DNA of 53,632 bases from an uncultured Thiodictyon sp. GTDB taxonomy: Bacteria > Pseudomonadota > Gammaproteobacteria > Chromatiales > Chromatiaceae. This document shows, one piece after another, positions 31,867 to 41,250 of the stretch. The DNA is taken from the NCBI GenBank assembly GCA_903837595.1, contig CAILVI010000359.1, forward strand, positions 1 to 53,632, given 5' to 3'. Position numbers and translations under genes: made by a program. Numbering within the stretch: the stretch's first letter is position 1; every line of letters begins with the position of its first letter. The notes beneath the pieces were generated by a model, which saw only the letters and a list, made by a program, of their open reading frames with translations, did no database searches and was not told where the DNA came from.

Positions 31867-32916
31867 TCACTTGGTGCCGGCCAACGCGGCGTTACGATCA
31901 CACTTGGACAGCATGCCCTTCAGATCAACGCAGAAATAGGCCCAGCTATCCGCGTTGTTTGTGGCATAGTCGAAGGTGAAGGTCCCATCAGGCTTCAGAC
32001 CCCGACCGCCGACTTTACCGGGAGAACCATTGTCGTATCGATTATCGTCGGTGGCGGCGACGCGATGGGAGACCTCGTGTACTAGTGTCAGAACGCATTT
32101 CCACAGATCGCCGGAGTTACCGCTCGCCTTGAGAAAGGCATTTTGCAGGTAAACCACATCCATTTTTTCGCTGCTGTAGACAAATCCCCAGTCCTTCCAG
32201 CCGCCGGACGTGCGATCCTTCGGCTCGTCGGAAAACACCAGGAGGTTCGAGCCCAAAACGGCGGCGATACGGGTAAACTCAGTGCCCATGCTGGTCATCT
32301 TGGCGGCAATGTCCGTCTCGGACGCGGTGCCGTCGGCGAACCAGCGCTCGAACACCGTCGTGGTCGCGGGGTCTGGGCTGCCCAATTTGACCGCACTGTA
32401 CTGGGCACAGGCGACGGCCTGGTGCAGCGCCGTGCACATGGTCTTGCGATTGGCCGCGGAATAGACCTCAGCCTCCTTGCTCAGCAACGCCGTGAGGTTC
32501 TTTTCGGTACCGACGATCTCGTCGAAGACCCACTTGGAATACGCCTTAGGCGGCGATAGAATCCACACGCTCTGGGCGCCGGTTTGTTCTGCGCGATACA
32601 GATGCTTGAGCATCTTGAGCGCGGCGCAACGCCTGGCCAACCCGGCCTCCGCGCCAGTCTTCTTCGCCGCGGCGACGATGGCTTCCCCGACCAAGCCGCC
32701 CAAGAAAAAGGAGGCGAAACCGCCCCCGCTGCTATCCTCGATCCGCTCGCGTAATTTGTCGAGGCCGGCGGCATGTGCGGAGTCCGGTCCGCTCGTGCCC
32801 AGTATCGGAACAACCTCCTTATTAAGGAATTTTTGCCATTCTGCGTCGAACTCCGCCTGGGTGACAACCACCTTGCGGAGTGCGTCGTATGCCTCGGAGA
32901 ACATTGACATGGCCAT
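31867..32916 (-). CDS. Aspzincin (M35-like) metallopeptidase domain protein
   Basis: 349 residues. The C-terminal third has the zinc site LTLVHEVSHRVAATDDNRYD (HExxH) and a later NNADSWAYFCVDL, where the Asp of the aspzincin GTxxxxYG/ADS-type motif supplies the third ligand. The N-terminal 220 residues are helical and not recognised, with a Gly/Ala-rich hydrophobic stretch (GGGFASFFLGGLVGEAIVAAAKK) that may insert into a membrane. There is no classical signal peptide. Deuterolysin-like domains occur in secreted proteases and in bacterial toxins. Two paralogous small genes follow downstream, giving a possible toxin/immunity layout. Confidence 0.75.
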   Translation of the reverse strand: MAMSMFSEAYDALRKVVVTQAEFDAEWQKFLNKEVVPILGTSGPDSAHAAGLDKLRERIEDSSGGGFASFFLGGLVGEAIVAAAKKTGAEAGLARRCAALKMLKHLYRAEQTGAQSVWILSPPKAYSKWVFDEIVGTEKNLTALLSKEAEVYSAANRKTMCTALHQAVACAQYSAVKLGSPDPATTTVFERWFADGTASETDIAAKMTSMGTEFTRIAAVLGSNLLVFSDEPKDRTSGGWKDWGFVYSSEKMDVVYLQNAFLKASGNSGDLWKCVLTLVHEVSHRVAATDDNRYDNGSPGKVGGRGLKPDGTFTFDYATNNADSWAYFCVDLKGMLSKCDRNAALAGTK

Positions 32917-33167
32917 CTTGAATCAGCCCTCTGGGTTACCCTGACGGGGTGGCGCGGGTCGGTACCCGCATGGATGACTGGAACAGGTACTCATAAGCGT
33001 AGCAAGAACAGCCTCCCTCGGGGGACCGGTTACGTTTGGATGAAGCCGGCAGCCGCCATGGTAGCCCGCGGCGCACCGCAGCGCCGCGGCACTTGCAGGC
33101 GAACGACCGAGCACCAGGGCGGTTGCTCTGGTAGAGTCCGGGTAAGTGCCCATTCCACGATGCGACG

Positions 33168-34328
33168 ATGACTGCCCAAGACCAGCCACTAACCCTAAGC
33201 GGTGAGCGCTTCACCGCCGTCTATCACCTCAGCGGCGCGCCCACGGCAGCGCAGGCGAGCCGACGGGCGCAAGACATCTGTCTGGAACAGACGGTGGAGT
33301 TTCCGCCCGACCTGATCCCGAGTGCCGCTATCCGCGACCAGATCGTCGGTCAGGTGGCGAGCCTGGAGCCGTTGGGCGCGGACCGTTGGGAGGCGGTCAT
33401 TCGCTATCCGCTGGAGGTCGCGGGACGGGAACTGACCCAACTCGTCAACTGTCTGTTCGGCAATATCAGCATCAAACCCGGCATCCGCCTCACGCGTTTC
33501 GACTTGGGCGAATCACTGGCGCGACTCTATCGGGGTCCACGCTTCGGTCAGGCCGGCCTGCGGGCGCTGCTCGGGGTCCAGGACCGGCCACTCCTGTGTA
33601 CCGCGATTAAGCCCATGGGGCTCAATCCGCGGGAGCTGGCGGACCTGGCCTACCGACTGGCCCTGGGCGGGATCGATCTGATCAAGGACGACCACGGTCT
33701 GACCGACCAGTCATTCTGTCCCTTCGACGAGCGCGTCTCACGCTGTACCGCCGCGGTGGCACGCGCCAATCGGGAGACGGGCGGACGCGCGCGCTATCTA
33801 CCCAATGTCACCGCCCCGGCCACCGAGATCGTCCGACGCGCCCGGCTGGCCCAGGGGTGCGGGGCCGGGGGCCTGCTGTTCTGCCCGGGCCTGGCCGGAC
33901 TCGATGCCATGCGCACGCTGGCGGACGACGACGCCCTAGCCCTGCCGATCCTGAGCCACCCGGCATTTCAGGGGAGTTTCACCCTCAACCCTGACGGGGG
34001 TCTGACACACGGCGCACTCTATGGACAACTCAACCGCCTGGCCGGCGCGGACGCAACGATCTTCCCGAGCTATGGCGGGCGTTTCGCCTTCACGGCGCAG
34101 GAGTGCCGTGACATCGTCGACGCGACCACCCAGCCGATGGGCGCATTGCAGAGCATCTTCCCCGTGCCGGCGGGGGGTATGGGACTCAAGTGGGTGCCTG
34201 AATTGGTCCGCTTCTATGGACGCGACTGTTGTCTGCTGATCGGTGGGGACCTGCACGCACAGGGGGCGGACCTTACGGCCAACTGCCGGGGCTTCCTGGC
34301 CGCGGTCAGGACGGCCTGCGCGGGATGA
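33168..34328 (+). CDS. RuBisCO-like protein (form IV)
   Basis: 386 residues, shorter than RuBisCO large subunit. RuBisCO fold is evident, but catalytic positions differ. KPKLGLS is KPMGLNP (second Lys lost). GGLDFTKDDEN is GGIDLIKDDHGL (Lys201 and Asp203 kept, Glu204 replaced by His). The loop-6 Lys region reads YGQLNRLAGAD (Lys334 replaced by Gln). The HR pair reads SHPAFQG, and SGG is AGG. It therefore cannot carboxylate RuBP. Characterised relatives act as enolases or isomerases in methylthioadenosine/sulfur salvage or in sugar-acid catabolism. The nearest neighbour is a convergent flavoprotein; no salvage genes are adjacent. Confidence 0.92.
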   Translation: MTAQDQPLTLSGERFTAVYHLSGAPTAAQASRRAQDICLEQTVEFPPDLIPSAAIRDQIVGQVASLEPLGADRWEAVIRYPLEVAGRELTQLVNCLFGNISIKPGIRLTRFDLGESLARLYRGPRFGQAGLRALLGVQDRPLLCTAIKPMGLNPRELADLAYRLALGGIDLIKDDHGLTDQSFCPFDERVSRCTAAVARANRETGGRARYLPNVTAPATEIVRRARLAQGCGAGGLLFCPGLAGLDAMRTLADDDALALPILSHPAFQGSFTLNPDGGLTHGALYGQLNRLAGADATIFPSYGGRFAFTAQECRDIVDATTQPMGALQSIFPVPAGGMGLKWVPELVRFYGRDCCLLIGGDLHAQGADLTANCRGFLAAVRTACAG

Positions 34329-34360
34329 AGCGCCGCGGGCGGCGACTGCGCGCCGGGGCG

Positions 34361-35809
34361 CTACCCGCGGGCGCCCAGCACCGGCCCAGGGTGATGGCGG
34401 GCACCACCGCCGCACTGAACGCCCGCCCAAGTCAACCGACCCCAAGGCCAAGGCTTGGCCTGTTTGTGCCCGACCCGAGAAACTAACTCATTGAATATAT
34501 TTTGCATGACGACCGTAACCGCCGACTGATCCAGCGGCATCTCGACCATCTCCTGCGCGGTCAACCGCCGTTGGACGCACCACGCGAGTGCCTGGGCCAG
34601 GCGCTCGCAGCCGGGGCCGATCATGGCACCACCCAGAACCCGACCGTCGCGCCGGTCGGCGTAGACCCGCAACAGGCCCGGGTGGCGGCCCCGACTCGGG
34701 GACGGGTCGCCGTCCAACGCATCGACACCCATCTGCGCAGTCATCAGGAATGACTGGTCCAACGCCGACCAGGAAGGACCAACCCAGGCGATATTGGGCT
34801 CGCTGAAGACCAGGGTGGTAGGGACCCCGGTGGCGAGCGCGATCGGTATGCGGTGGCAGGCGTTATAGCCGGCCACCCGCCCCTGCTCCGCCGTGCGCGC
34901 CAAACCGCCAACTCCACCCGCAGCGTCACCGGCGATATAGATGGACAAGCGCCCGAGTCGCAGATGTTGTGCATGGTGGAGCGGCACGCCCCGGGCATCA
35001 AGGGCGCAGCCGGCCTGGGATAGACTCAGGCGTTCCAGGTTCGGGTGACGGCCAACGGCGACCAGCACCCGATCAACCAGGGCCTCGTGCGGTCCCGCCC
35101 GCACCAACACTTGGTGACCACGGGGCTCGACCAGGGCCGGGGCGCCAAGCCAGAGCGGAAACTCGCGGCCCAGAAGGTCCACCGCCAGCGCCTTGACGAG
35201 CGGGTCCTGCAGGCGGGCGATCGTCTGACTGGACTCAATACCGATCACCTGCACCCCCAGCCGGTGCAGGACCTGAGCCACCACCAACCCGGCAGGTCCA
35301 AGACCGATCACCGCCACCGACGCGGGCAATCGCTCCTGCTCGAATGCCGTCTCGACCGTCAGTAGCCGGTCGCCGAGTATGTCCCGCCAATAGGGCGGCA
35401 CCTCACTCCCGGCACCGGTCGCAATCACGATGGAGCGTGCTTGAATGGTTTGGCCGCCGGCCCGCAGGGTGTTGGGGCCGATGAAGCGGGCCTCACCCAT
35501 AATCAGCGCGTCGGCCGGCAGGCCCTCCCGATCGGGCGGCAGCGCGGTGGCGTGCGCCGGGGAGCGATGAGCGTTCCCCAGCAGCTCTGACCGGGGCAGG
35601 CCACCGACGCCCAAGACGCGGCGCCGCGCCAGGCCCGCCGCCAGATGGGCAGCCACCGCGGACGGTTGGCAGCCGATCCGGGCACAGGTACTGCCGAAGC
35701 CGCCGTTGTCGATGAGTACGAAGTCACGCGTCGTCTTGCAGACTTCCGCCGCCGCGGCGAGGCCCGCCGGGCCGGCGCCGATGATCGCCACCGCTACTTG
35801 TCTGTACAT
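34361..35809 (-). CDS. Disulfide-oxidoreductase-like flavoprotein (Lpd/mercuric reductase family), atypical
   Basis: 482 residues. FAD-binding VAIIGAGPAGLAAAAEV, redox Cys pair in STCARIGCQPSA (C-x4-C as in lipoamide dehydrogenase, but the following Lys of PSK is Ala), NAD(P) site VAVIGLGPAGLVVAQVL, and second FAD motif IYIAGDAAG. The C-terminal dimerisation domain lacks the His-Glu catalytic dyad (HPHPTLSE is replaced by EMPLDQSAVTVV). So electron transfer to a disulfide by the usual route seems impaired. It lies convergent with the RuBisCO-like gene. Substrate unknown. Confidence 0.87.
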   Translation of the reverse strand: MYRQVAVAIIGAGPAGLAAAAEVCKTTRDFVLIDNGGFGSTCARIGCQPSAVAAHLAAGLARRRVLGVGGLPRSELLGNAHRSPAHATALPPDREGLPADALIMGEARFIGPNTLRAGGQTIQARSIVIATGAGSEVPPYWRDILGDRLLTVETAFEQERLPASVAVIGLGPAGLVVAQVLHRLGVQVIGIESSQTIARLQDPLVKALAVDLLGREFPLWLGAPALVEPRGHQVLVRAGPHEALVDRVLVAVGRHPNLERLSLSQAGCALDARGVPLHHAQHLRLGRLSIYIAGDAAGGVGGLARTAEQGRVAGYNACHRIPIALATGVPTTLVFSEPNIAWVGPSWSALDQSFLMTAQMGVDALDGDPSPSRGRHPGLLRVYADRRDGRVLGGAMIGPGCERLAQALAWCVQRRLTAQEMVEMPLDQSAVTVVMQNIFNELVSRVGHKQAKPWPWGRLTWAGVQCGGGARHHPGPVLGARG

Positions 35810-36057
35810 GAACCTGCCCTCTGTTGAGTCCGGGGCGGCCCGTGCGTCGGGGGCCTAGGTTCACGCCAACCCCGACTTCTAGGTTCGGTGGCAGCGAGGA
35901 CCCGACTTCATCAATGACAAGCATAACCGTGATGGCAGTCACAGTCACTAAGACATCGGCTGCAACTGGGGTAGGAATAATCTGAACCGGGCACGGCTGG
36001 AGCAGGAACCGTCTTGACGGTGAGGTGCAGGAGAAAGGGCACAGGCGAACGCCCGGG

Positions 36058-36140
36058 TAGGAGCGGCCCCCCGGCCGCGACGCGACGCCGCGGTAACCCG
36101 CGACGCCACGCCGGTCTCACACGGCCGCGTCGCGGCCGGA
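36058..36140. repeat. Degenerate TAGGAGCGGC...GCCGCGAC repeat
   Basis: GGTAGGAGCGGCCCCCCGGC at the left and GCGTCGCGGCCGG at the right bracket a GC-rich region with CGACGCCGCGGTAACCCGCG. Third member of the family at 122-193 and 12171-12224. The 35810-36153 gap holds nothing else I can support beyond a partly duplicated CCCGACTTCTAGGTTC / CCCGACTTCAT motif near 35870-35910. Confidence 0.65.
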
Positions 36141-36153
36141 GGCAGGTCAGAAC

Positions 36154-37224
36154 TTAGACGCCTTGGTGATAGGCGGGGCTCAGTTCATGGACCGCGGCCA
36201 CCATGGCCCCGGCGTGCTCCGGATTGACGTCCGGGGTGATCCCGTGGCCCAGGTTGAACACATGGCCGTGGCCGTGGCCGTAGCTCGCCAGCACCGTCGC
36301 CACTTCCTCTCGGATGCGCTCTGGGGAGGCGTAGAGGACACAGGGGTCCAGATTGCCCTGCAGGGCCACCTTGTCCTTGACCGCCAGACGGGCGGCGGAC
36401 AGGTCCGTCGTCCAGTCCACGCCCAGTGCATCGCAGCCGGTCTCGGCCATCCGATCCAGCCATTGACCGCCGTTCTTGGTGAACAGGACCACCGGCACCT
36501 GCCGGCCCTCGGCCTCGCGGGTCAGACCCGACACCACGCGCTGCATGTAGGCCAGCGAAAATTCCAGGTACTTGGCCGGGGTGAGCGCACCGCCCCAGGT
36601 ATCGAAGATCATCACCGCCTGGGCGCCGCGGGCGATCTGGGCGTTGAGATAGACGGTCACCGAATCCGCCACCTTGGCCAGCAGGCTGTGGAGCAGTTCC
36701 GGGCGGTCATACATCATGCCCTTGGTGAAGGCATAGTTCTTGGTGCTGCCACCCTCGACCATGTAGGTGGCCAGGGTCCAGGGGCTGCCGGAGAAGCCGA
36801 TCAAGGGCACGCGGCCGTTGAGTTCGCGCCGGATCAGGCTCACCGCGTCCATCACATAACGCAGACCATCCTCCGGGTCAGGTACAGCGATTCGCTCCAC
36901 ATCGGCGGCGGAGCGCACCGGGTGCTCGAAGTGCGGTCCCTCACCCTCGGCGAAATACAGCCCCAGGCCCATGGCGTCCGGGATGGTCAGGATGTCGGAG
37001 AACAGGATGGCCGCGTCGAGCGGGAAGCGCTCCAGCGGCTGGAGCGTGACCTCGCAGGCCAGTTCCGGGTTCATGCACAGGTCCATAAAACTGCCGGCAC
37101 GGGCGCGGGTGGCGCGGTACTCGGGCAGGTAGCGCCCGGCCTGGCGCATCATCCACACGGGGGTGTAGTCCACGGGCTGGCGCAACAGGGCGCGCAGGAA
37201 GGTATCGTTCTTGAGCTGAGTCAC
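36154..37224 (-). CDS. hemE: Uroporphyrinogen decarboxylase
   Basis: 356 residues from GTG 37224 ([14 protein letters not shown]), the normal start of the family; the open frame further upstream is not conserved. It converts uroporphyrinogen III to coproporphyrinogen III for heme and bacteriochlorophyll. Substrate motifs [15 protein letters not shown] (Arg pair), [35 protein letters not shown] and the final [15 protein letters not shown] are all intact. Confidence 0.97.
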   Translation of the reverse strand: MTQLKNDTFLRALLRQPVDYTPVWMMRQAGRYLPEYRATRARAGSFMDLCMNPELACEVTLQPLERFPLDAAILFSDILTIPDAMGLGLYFAEGEGPHFEHPVRSAADVERIAVPDPEDGLRYVMDAVSLIRRELNGRVPLIGFSGSPWTLATYMVEGGSTKNYAFTKGMMYDRPELLHSLLAKVADSVTVYLNAQIARGAQAVMIFDTWGGALTPAKYLEFSLAYMQRVVSGLTREAEGRQVPVVLFTKNGGQWLDRMAETGCDALGVDWTTDLSAARLAVKDKVALQGNLDPCVLYASPERIREEVATVLASYGHGHGHVFNLGHGITPDVNPEHAGAMVAAVHELSPAYHQGV

Positions 37225-37246
37225 GGTGCAGAGGCTTCCAGAGCTG

Positions 37247-37290
37247 GTTGAGCGGAACGGATCGATCGCGAGCGGTCGGGTTTTGACCGT
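37247..37290 (+). repeat. 44-bp dispersed repeat, copy 2
   Basis: It matches 15978-16021 at 39 of 44 positions. It lies 23 bp upstream of the hemE start codon and so may contain or disturb its promoter region. Confidence 0.75.
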
Positions 37291-37473
37291 ACAGGATACA
37301 CCAGGGCGGGGGGTTAGGCCCAAGGGCGGGCGTTGCTCGGCGCCGCTCGCCGTCTGATGCGACCAGCGCCGCAATCGACGCTGATGTTGGCGACTGCAAC
37401 CCGATGCCCCCAGCTGGAGTGATGATCAAGCCCTCCATCCGGACTAAAGGAAAGAGCCCGACGCCCCGTCAGG

Positions 37474-38760
37474 TCACCCCAGTCCACCCAGACTGAGATT
37501 GCGCCCCGCCCGCTCCAACTTCTCCGCGATCCGCCGGCAGCGCCGCTCCCGCTCCGGCCCCGGCGGGAGGGCCAGTGCAAGTTCCAGGGCCCGGCCCAGG
37601 TCGCCGCCGCGGTGCTCGTGGAAGCGCGCCAGGGCGGCGTGGGCCTGCGGGTCGCCGCGCGCCGAGAGTTCCTCCCAGATGCCGACCGCCCGCCCCCAGT
37701 CCTGGGCGTGGCGATAGAGTCGCGCCAGGTCGTGCAGGCCCGCCGCGTCCAGGTCGCGCCGGTTGGCGGCCAGGATGCGCAGGGCCTGCGCCTGATCGCC
37801 CCGTGCCTGGTGGGCGGCGGCGACTGACCGGCAGTCGGCACCGAAGGCGGCCGGGTCACGGTAGACGGCATCCAGCACCGGAAGCAGTCCGGCTAGGGAC
37901 AAGAGATCCGCCCGGTTGTGGCGCAACACGGCGGCGAGCGGTCCGGTCTCACCGCGCCGCAACCAGCCGAGCCAGGCAGCCGGGGCGGCGGAACCCGGGA
38001 GGTCGTCGGCCCGCTGGACGCCGAGCAGGCGGGACTCCGCGGTGGCGAGCCGGCAGTCGGGCCAGACGCGGGCGAAGGCACGGCGCGTGGGGGCCAGGAG
38101 ATCCAGATGGGGGAGCGCGACCAGTGGGGCCGAGCGGTCGGCGAGGCGGAAGCGGGTGGTGAGCAGCGGGGCATCGAAGCTGCGGCCATTGTAGGTGAGC
38201 AGGCAGGCAGGCCCGGCGTCCGCGCCCAGTTCGGCACCCATCAGTTCCAGATAGGCGGCCTCCGCGTCCAAGCGGGCCAGCAGGTATTGGCGCAGGCACC
38301 AACCGGAGCCCTCGGCGCGCAACAGTCCGGTGAGGAAGGCCCAGGTGCCGGTGCCGCCGGCCAGGCCGCTGGTCTCGGTATCGAGGCAGAGCCAGGCGCC
38401 GGGCGGATGGGCTTCTGGTGGATGCGCTGCGCTTATCCACCCTACGGGATGGACCGGCATCCAGGGCAGGTGTTGGGGGACATGGGCCTGCCCGAGCAGA
38501 CCCCGGCCGTGCCGCAACCGCGCATCGATGCGCCGCTCCAGCCGCAACACCCCAGGGGCCAGAATGTCGGCGCCCAGGACGGCGGCGAGCGCGGCCTCGT
38601 CGGGCGTCCGGGTCACGGTAGGCTCTGGCACCGCCCGCCCGGTCGAGACCCGACGCAACCGCTCGGCCAGCGTCGGCCCGTCGGTCGGGGACGGCACCGG
38701 CGGCACCTCAGTGCCCCCCCCCTGACCGCGGATGCGCCGCAAGCGGTCTTCAAACCCCAT
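37474..38760 (-). CDS. DEDD-type exonuclease with TPR tail, MrfB-like
   Basis: 428 residues from ATG 38760, overlapping the helicase stop by 11 bp. RNase-H-like exonuclease core: WLCLDTETSGLAGG (Asp127, Glu129), LLTYNGRSFDAPLL (third acidic residue) and LRHNRADLLSL (His/Asp motif III). The C-terminal ~120 residues are TPR-like helices (ALRILAANRRDLDAAGLHDL, ARFHEHRGGDLGRALELALA). The arrangement after an MrfA-like helicase matches the Bacillus mrfAB pair for mitomycin-type DNA damage. Residues about 103-117 (VHPVGWISAAHPPEA) are encoded by a GTAGGGTGGAT repeat placed in frame just before the first catalytic motif. Confidence 0.85.
   Translation of the reverse strand: MGFEDRLRRIRGQGGGTEVPPVPSPTDGPTLAERLRRVSTGRAVPEPTVTRTPDEAALAAVLGADILAPGVLRLERRIDARLRHGRGLLGQAHVPQHLPWMPVHPVGWISAAHPPEAHPPGAWLCLDTETSGLAGGTGTWAFLTGLLRAEGSGWCLRQYLLARLDAEAAYLELMGAELGADAGPACLLTYNGRSFDAPLLTTRFRLADRSAPLVALPHLDLLAPTRRAFARVWPDCRLATAESRLLGVQRADDLPGSAAPAAWLGWLRRGETGPLAAVLRHNRADLLSLAGLLPVLDAVYRDPAAFGADCRSVAAAHQARGDQAQALRILAANRRDLDAAGLHDLARLYRHAQDWGRAVGIWEELSARGDPQAHAALARFHEHRGGDLGRALELALALPPGPERERRCRRIAEKLERAGRNLSLGGLG
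38412..38445 (-). repeat. GTAGGGTGGATAAGCGCAGC repeat inside the mrfB-like gene
   Basis: Reverse orientation of the dispersed unit GTAGGGTGGATAAGCGCAGC that continues GCATCCACCAGA. An essentially identical copy lies in noncoding DNA at 41335-41366. Here it is a multiple-of-three addition that keeps the reading frame open and codes for WISAAHPPEA. Confidence 0.85.
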
Positions 38761-41224
38761 GCTCAGCCACGACCTCGACCGCCCCTCCCAGAAGCCCCAG
38801 CACGGCCAAGGCCGCCGCCCGCGGCGTGATGGCCCGCGCCTCATCCCCCGGCATGATGGGTCCCACGCAGGCCGGGCACCCGCCGGTACAGGCGCACCCG
38901 GCCACCAAGTCGCGGGCATCCCGCACCAGGGTATCCGCCGCGTCATAGAGCGGCGCCGAGAGCCCCACCCCGCCCGGATAGTTGTCATACAAAAAGAGCG
39001 TGGGCTCGAAACGGTCGACGCCCTCCCCGTCCACCGGTGCATTGTCCGGCCCGCGCAACTGGCCGCGCCCCTCGGCCCCGGTCACGGCAAACCAGGTCCC
39101 CTGCCCGTCCCCCACCGCGCGGCCCAGGTCGTGCAGCTCGGCCATGGAGCGCAGCGCAGCGACATGGTGCAGGGCATAGGCGGCGCCCAGGAAACCCTCA
39201 ATCGCCTGTGCGCGGTCAGGCAAGGCCGACTCCAGCGCGCGCGGCTCGGCCTGCCACCAGACTGAGGTCGTGTGCATCTCCTGGTCCGGCAGGTCGATGT
39301 TGCCGTAGCCGATGTTGTCGTGGCTGTAATAGCGGATCTTCTTGTAGCCGGGATAGCGGCGCACCAGGTGGACCTCGCCGTTGGCCGTGGCGCCCAGCCC
39401 GCACGTGCGCCCCTGGAAGCGGTCCAGGATCTTGAGCCGGGTGTAGTCGATGGCGTCGGTGTAATAGTCCGCCTGGGTGCGGGTGACGAAGGCCTTGCGC
39501 CCCGGCCAGTCCAGGCGCTCCACCTGGTAAGGCTGGGCCTGGATCATATAGATGGCGCCGACATAGAGGGTGCCGGGGGCACTGGACCAGTCCACCTCGG
39601 CGATGATGGTCTGGCGTCCGCCGGTGGTGTCGATGACCACAAAGTTGCCCTCAGCCACCGAGCGCAGTGAGACCGCGTTGGCCGGATAGCTGTCGGCCAC
39701 CCAGAACCATTGGTCGCCCTGGTGTTGCAGCACGCCCTGGTCGCGCAGATAAGAGAGCATCTCGGTGAGATCCTCGGCGCCGAAGGTCTCGCCGTCGCGG
39801 AACGGCAGCTCAAAGGCCGCGCAGCGCACGTGCTCCAGCAGGATCAGCAGCTGGTCCGGGTGGATGCGCGCGTGCTCCGGGGAGGCGCCGAAGAAGAACT
39901 CCGGGTGCCGCACCAGATATTGGTCGAGCGGGTCACTGGTCGCGACCAGCACCCCGAGCGATGGCCGCAGCCGCCGCCCGGCCCGCCCCAGTCGCTGCCA
40001 GGTGGCGGCGACGGTGCCCGGGTAGCCGTTTAAGATCGCCACGTCCAGTGCGCCGATGTCCACCCCCAGTTCCAACGCGGATGTGCTCACCACCAGGTCC
40101 ACCCGCCCGGCGCGCATCGCCTGCTCGGCCAAACGCCGCTCACTCGGCAGATAGCCGCCGCGGTAGGCCAGCACCCGCGGCGGATGGCGCGGGTCCTTGT
40201 CGAACACGTCCTTAAGATACTTGGTGATCACCTCCACCATCAGCCGGGAGCGGGCGAACACGATCGCCTTGAGCCCGACCACCGCGGCCATGCGGGCGAT
40301 GCGGGTGGTCTGGGAGCGGGCGGAGGCGCGAATCCCCAAGTCCGGGTTGATCACCGGCGGGTTCCACAGCAACAGGTGACGCTCACCCTGGGGGGCGCCG
40401 CTCTCGGTAATGGCCGTCACCGTCTCACCGCACAGGCGCTGCGCGAGTTCCGCCGGATTGGCGATGGTGGCGGAGGTGAAGATGAAGGTCGGCCTGACCC
40501 CGTAGAAGCGGCACACCCGCCGCAGCCGGCGGAACACGTTGGCCACATGGGAGCCGAACACGCCGCGGTAACTGTGCAGCTCGTCCACCACCACGTAGGC
40601 GAGCCCCTCGAAGAACTGCGCCCACTTGGTGTGGTGGGGCAGGATCGCCTGGTGGAGCATGTCCGGGTTGCTGACGACGATGTCACCGCGGGTGCGCACC
40701 GCCTTGCGCGCGTCGCCGGGGGTGTCGCCGTCGAAGGTGTAGGCGCGCACGCCCTCGCCGCCCGCCGTCTTGAGCGCCCGACCGAGTTCGATCAGCTCAG
40801 CCACTTGGTCCTGGGCCAGGGCCTTGGTGGGAAAGAGATAGAGCGCCTTCTTACCGCCCCGGAGTACGGCGTCCAGGACCGGCAGGTTGTAGCAGAGCGT
40901 CTTGCCGGAGGCGGTCGGGGTGGCGACCACCAGGTGCCGGCCGGCCTGGGCCAGGTCGAAGGCCTCGCGCTGGTGGGAATAGAGCTGGGACAGACCGCGG
41001 TCGCTCAGTGCCTCGCGCAGGCCCGGGGCGAGGTCCGGCGGCAGCTCGAGCAGGCTGGCCGCGGTGGCCGGGCGGACCAGGTCACCGCAGATCCGGGCGC
41101 GGTAGCTTCGCAGCAAGCGGGCCTTGAGGCGGATGACGGCCTGGTCCGGTGCGGGCATTTTGGTTGATTCTGGCCCTGAATCTCGCATAAGGGACTGGTC
41201 CCGTGATGGTATCAGCAATTCCAA
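38750..41224 (-). CDS. SF2 DEAD/DEAH-like helicase with Zn-binding C-terminus, MrfA-like
   Basis: 824 residues. Motif I TPTASGKTLCYNLP, motif Ia FPTKALAQDQ, motif II VVDELHSYRG, motif III FTSATIANP, motif V VSTSALELGVDIG, motif VI TWQRLGRAGR. The C-terminal DUF1998-type domain ends with GCACTGGCPACVGP, the C-x-C-x3-C-x2-C zinc motif of MrfA. MrfA is a 3'-5' helicase acting with the MrfB exonuclease on mitomycin C adducts independently of UvrABC. The start is uncertain; MPAPDQAVIRLKARL (about 41158) is a plausible alternative, since the first 22 residues are not family-like. Confidence 0.9.
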   Translation of the reverse strand: MELLIPSRDQSLMRDSGPESTKMPAPDQAVIRLKARLLRSYRARICGDLVRPATAASLLELPPDLAPGLREALSDRGLSQLYSHQREAFDLAQAGRHLVVATPTASGKTLCYNLPVLDAVLRGGKKALYLFPTKALAQDQVAELIELGRALKTAGGEGVRAYTFDGDTPGDARKAVRTRGDIVVSNPDMLHQAILPHHTKWAQFFEGLAYVVVDELHSYRGVFGSHVANVFRRLRRVCRFYGVRPTFIFTSATIANPAELAQRLCGETVTAITESGAPQGERHLLLWNPPVINPDLGIRASARSQTTRIARMAAVVGLKAIVFARSRLMVEVITKYLKDVFDKDPRHPPRVLAYRGGYLPSERRLAEQAMRAGRVDLVVSTSALELGVDIGALDVAILNGYPGTVAATWQRLGRAGRRLRPSLGVLVATSDPLDQYLVRHPEFFFGASPEHARIHPDQLLILLEHVRCAAFELPFRDGETFGAEDLTEMLSYLRDQGVLQHQGDQWFWVADSYPANAVSLRSVAEGNFVVIDTTGGRQTIIAEVDWSSAPGTLYVGAIYMIQAQPYQVERLDWPGRKAFVTRTQADYYTDAIDYTRLKILDRFQGRTCGLGATANGEVHLVRRYPGYKKIRYYSHDNIGYGNIDLPDQEMHTTSVWWQAEPRALESALPDRAQAIEGFLGAAYALHHVAALRSMAELHDLGRAVGDGQGTWFAVTGAEGRGQLRGPDNAPVDGEGVDRFEPTLFLYDNYPGGVGLSAPLYDAADTLVRDARDLVAGCACTGGCPACVGPIMPGDEARAITPRAAALAVLGLLGGAVEVVAEHGV

Positions 41225-41250
41225 ACTTGGGTGGCATCATGCAACGGAAT

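Noticed and set aside
33168-34328. Functional RuBisCO large subunit
   Set aside because: Several essential residues are replaced (Lys177, Glu204, Lys334 equivalents), no small subunit or RuBisCO activase genes are near, and the length is short. It fits form IV.
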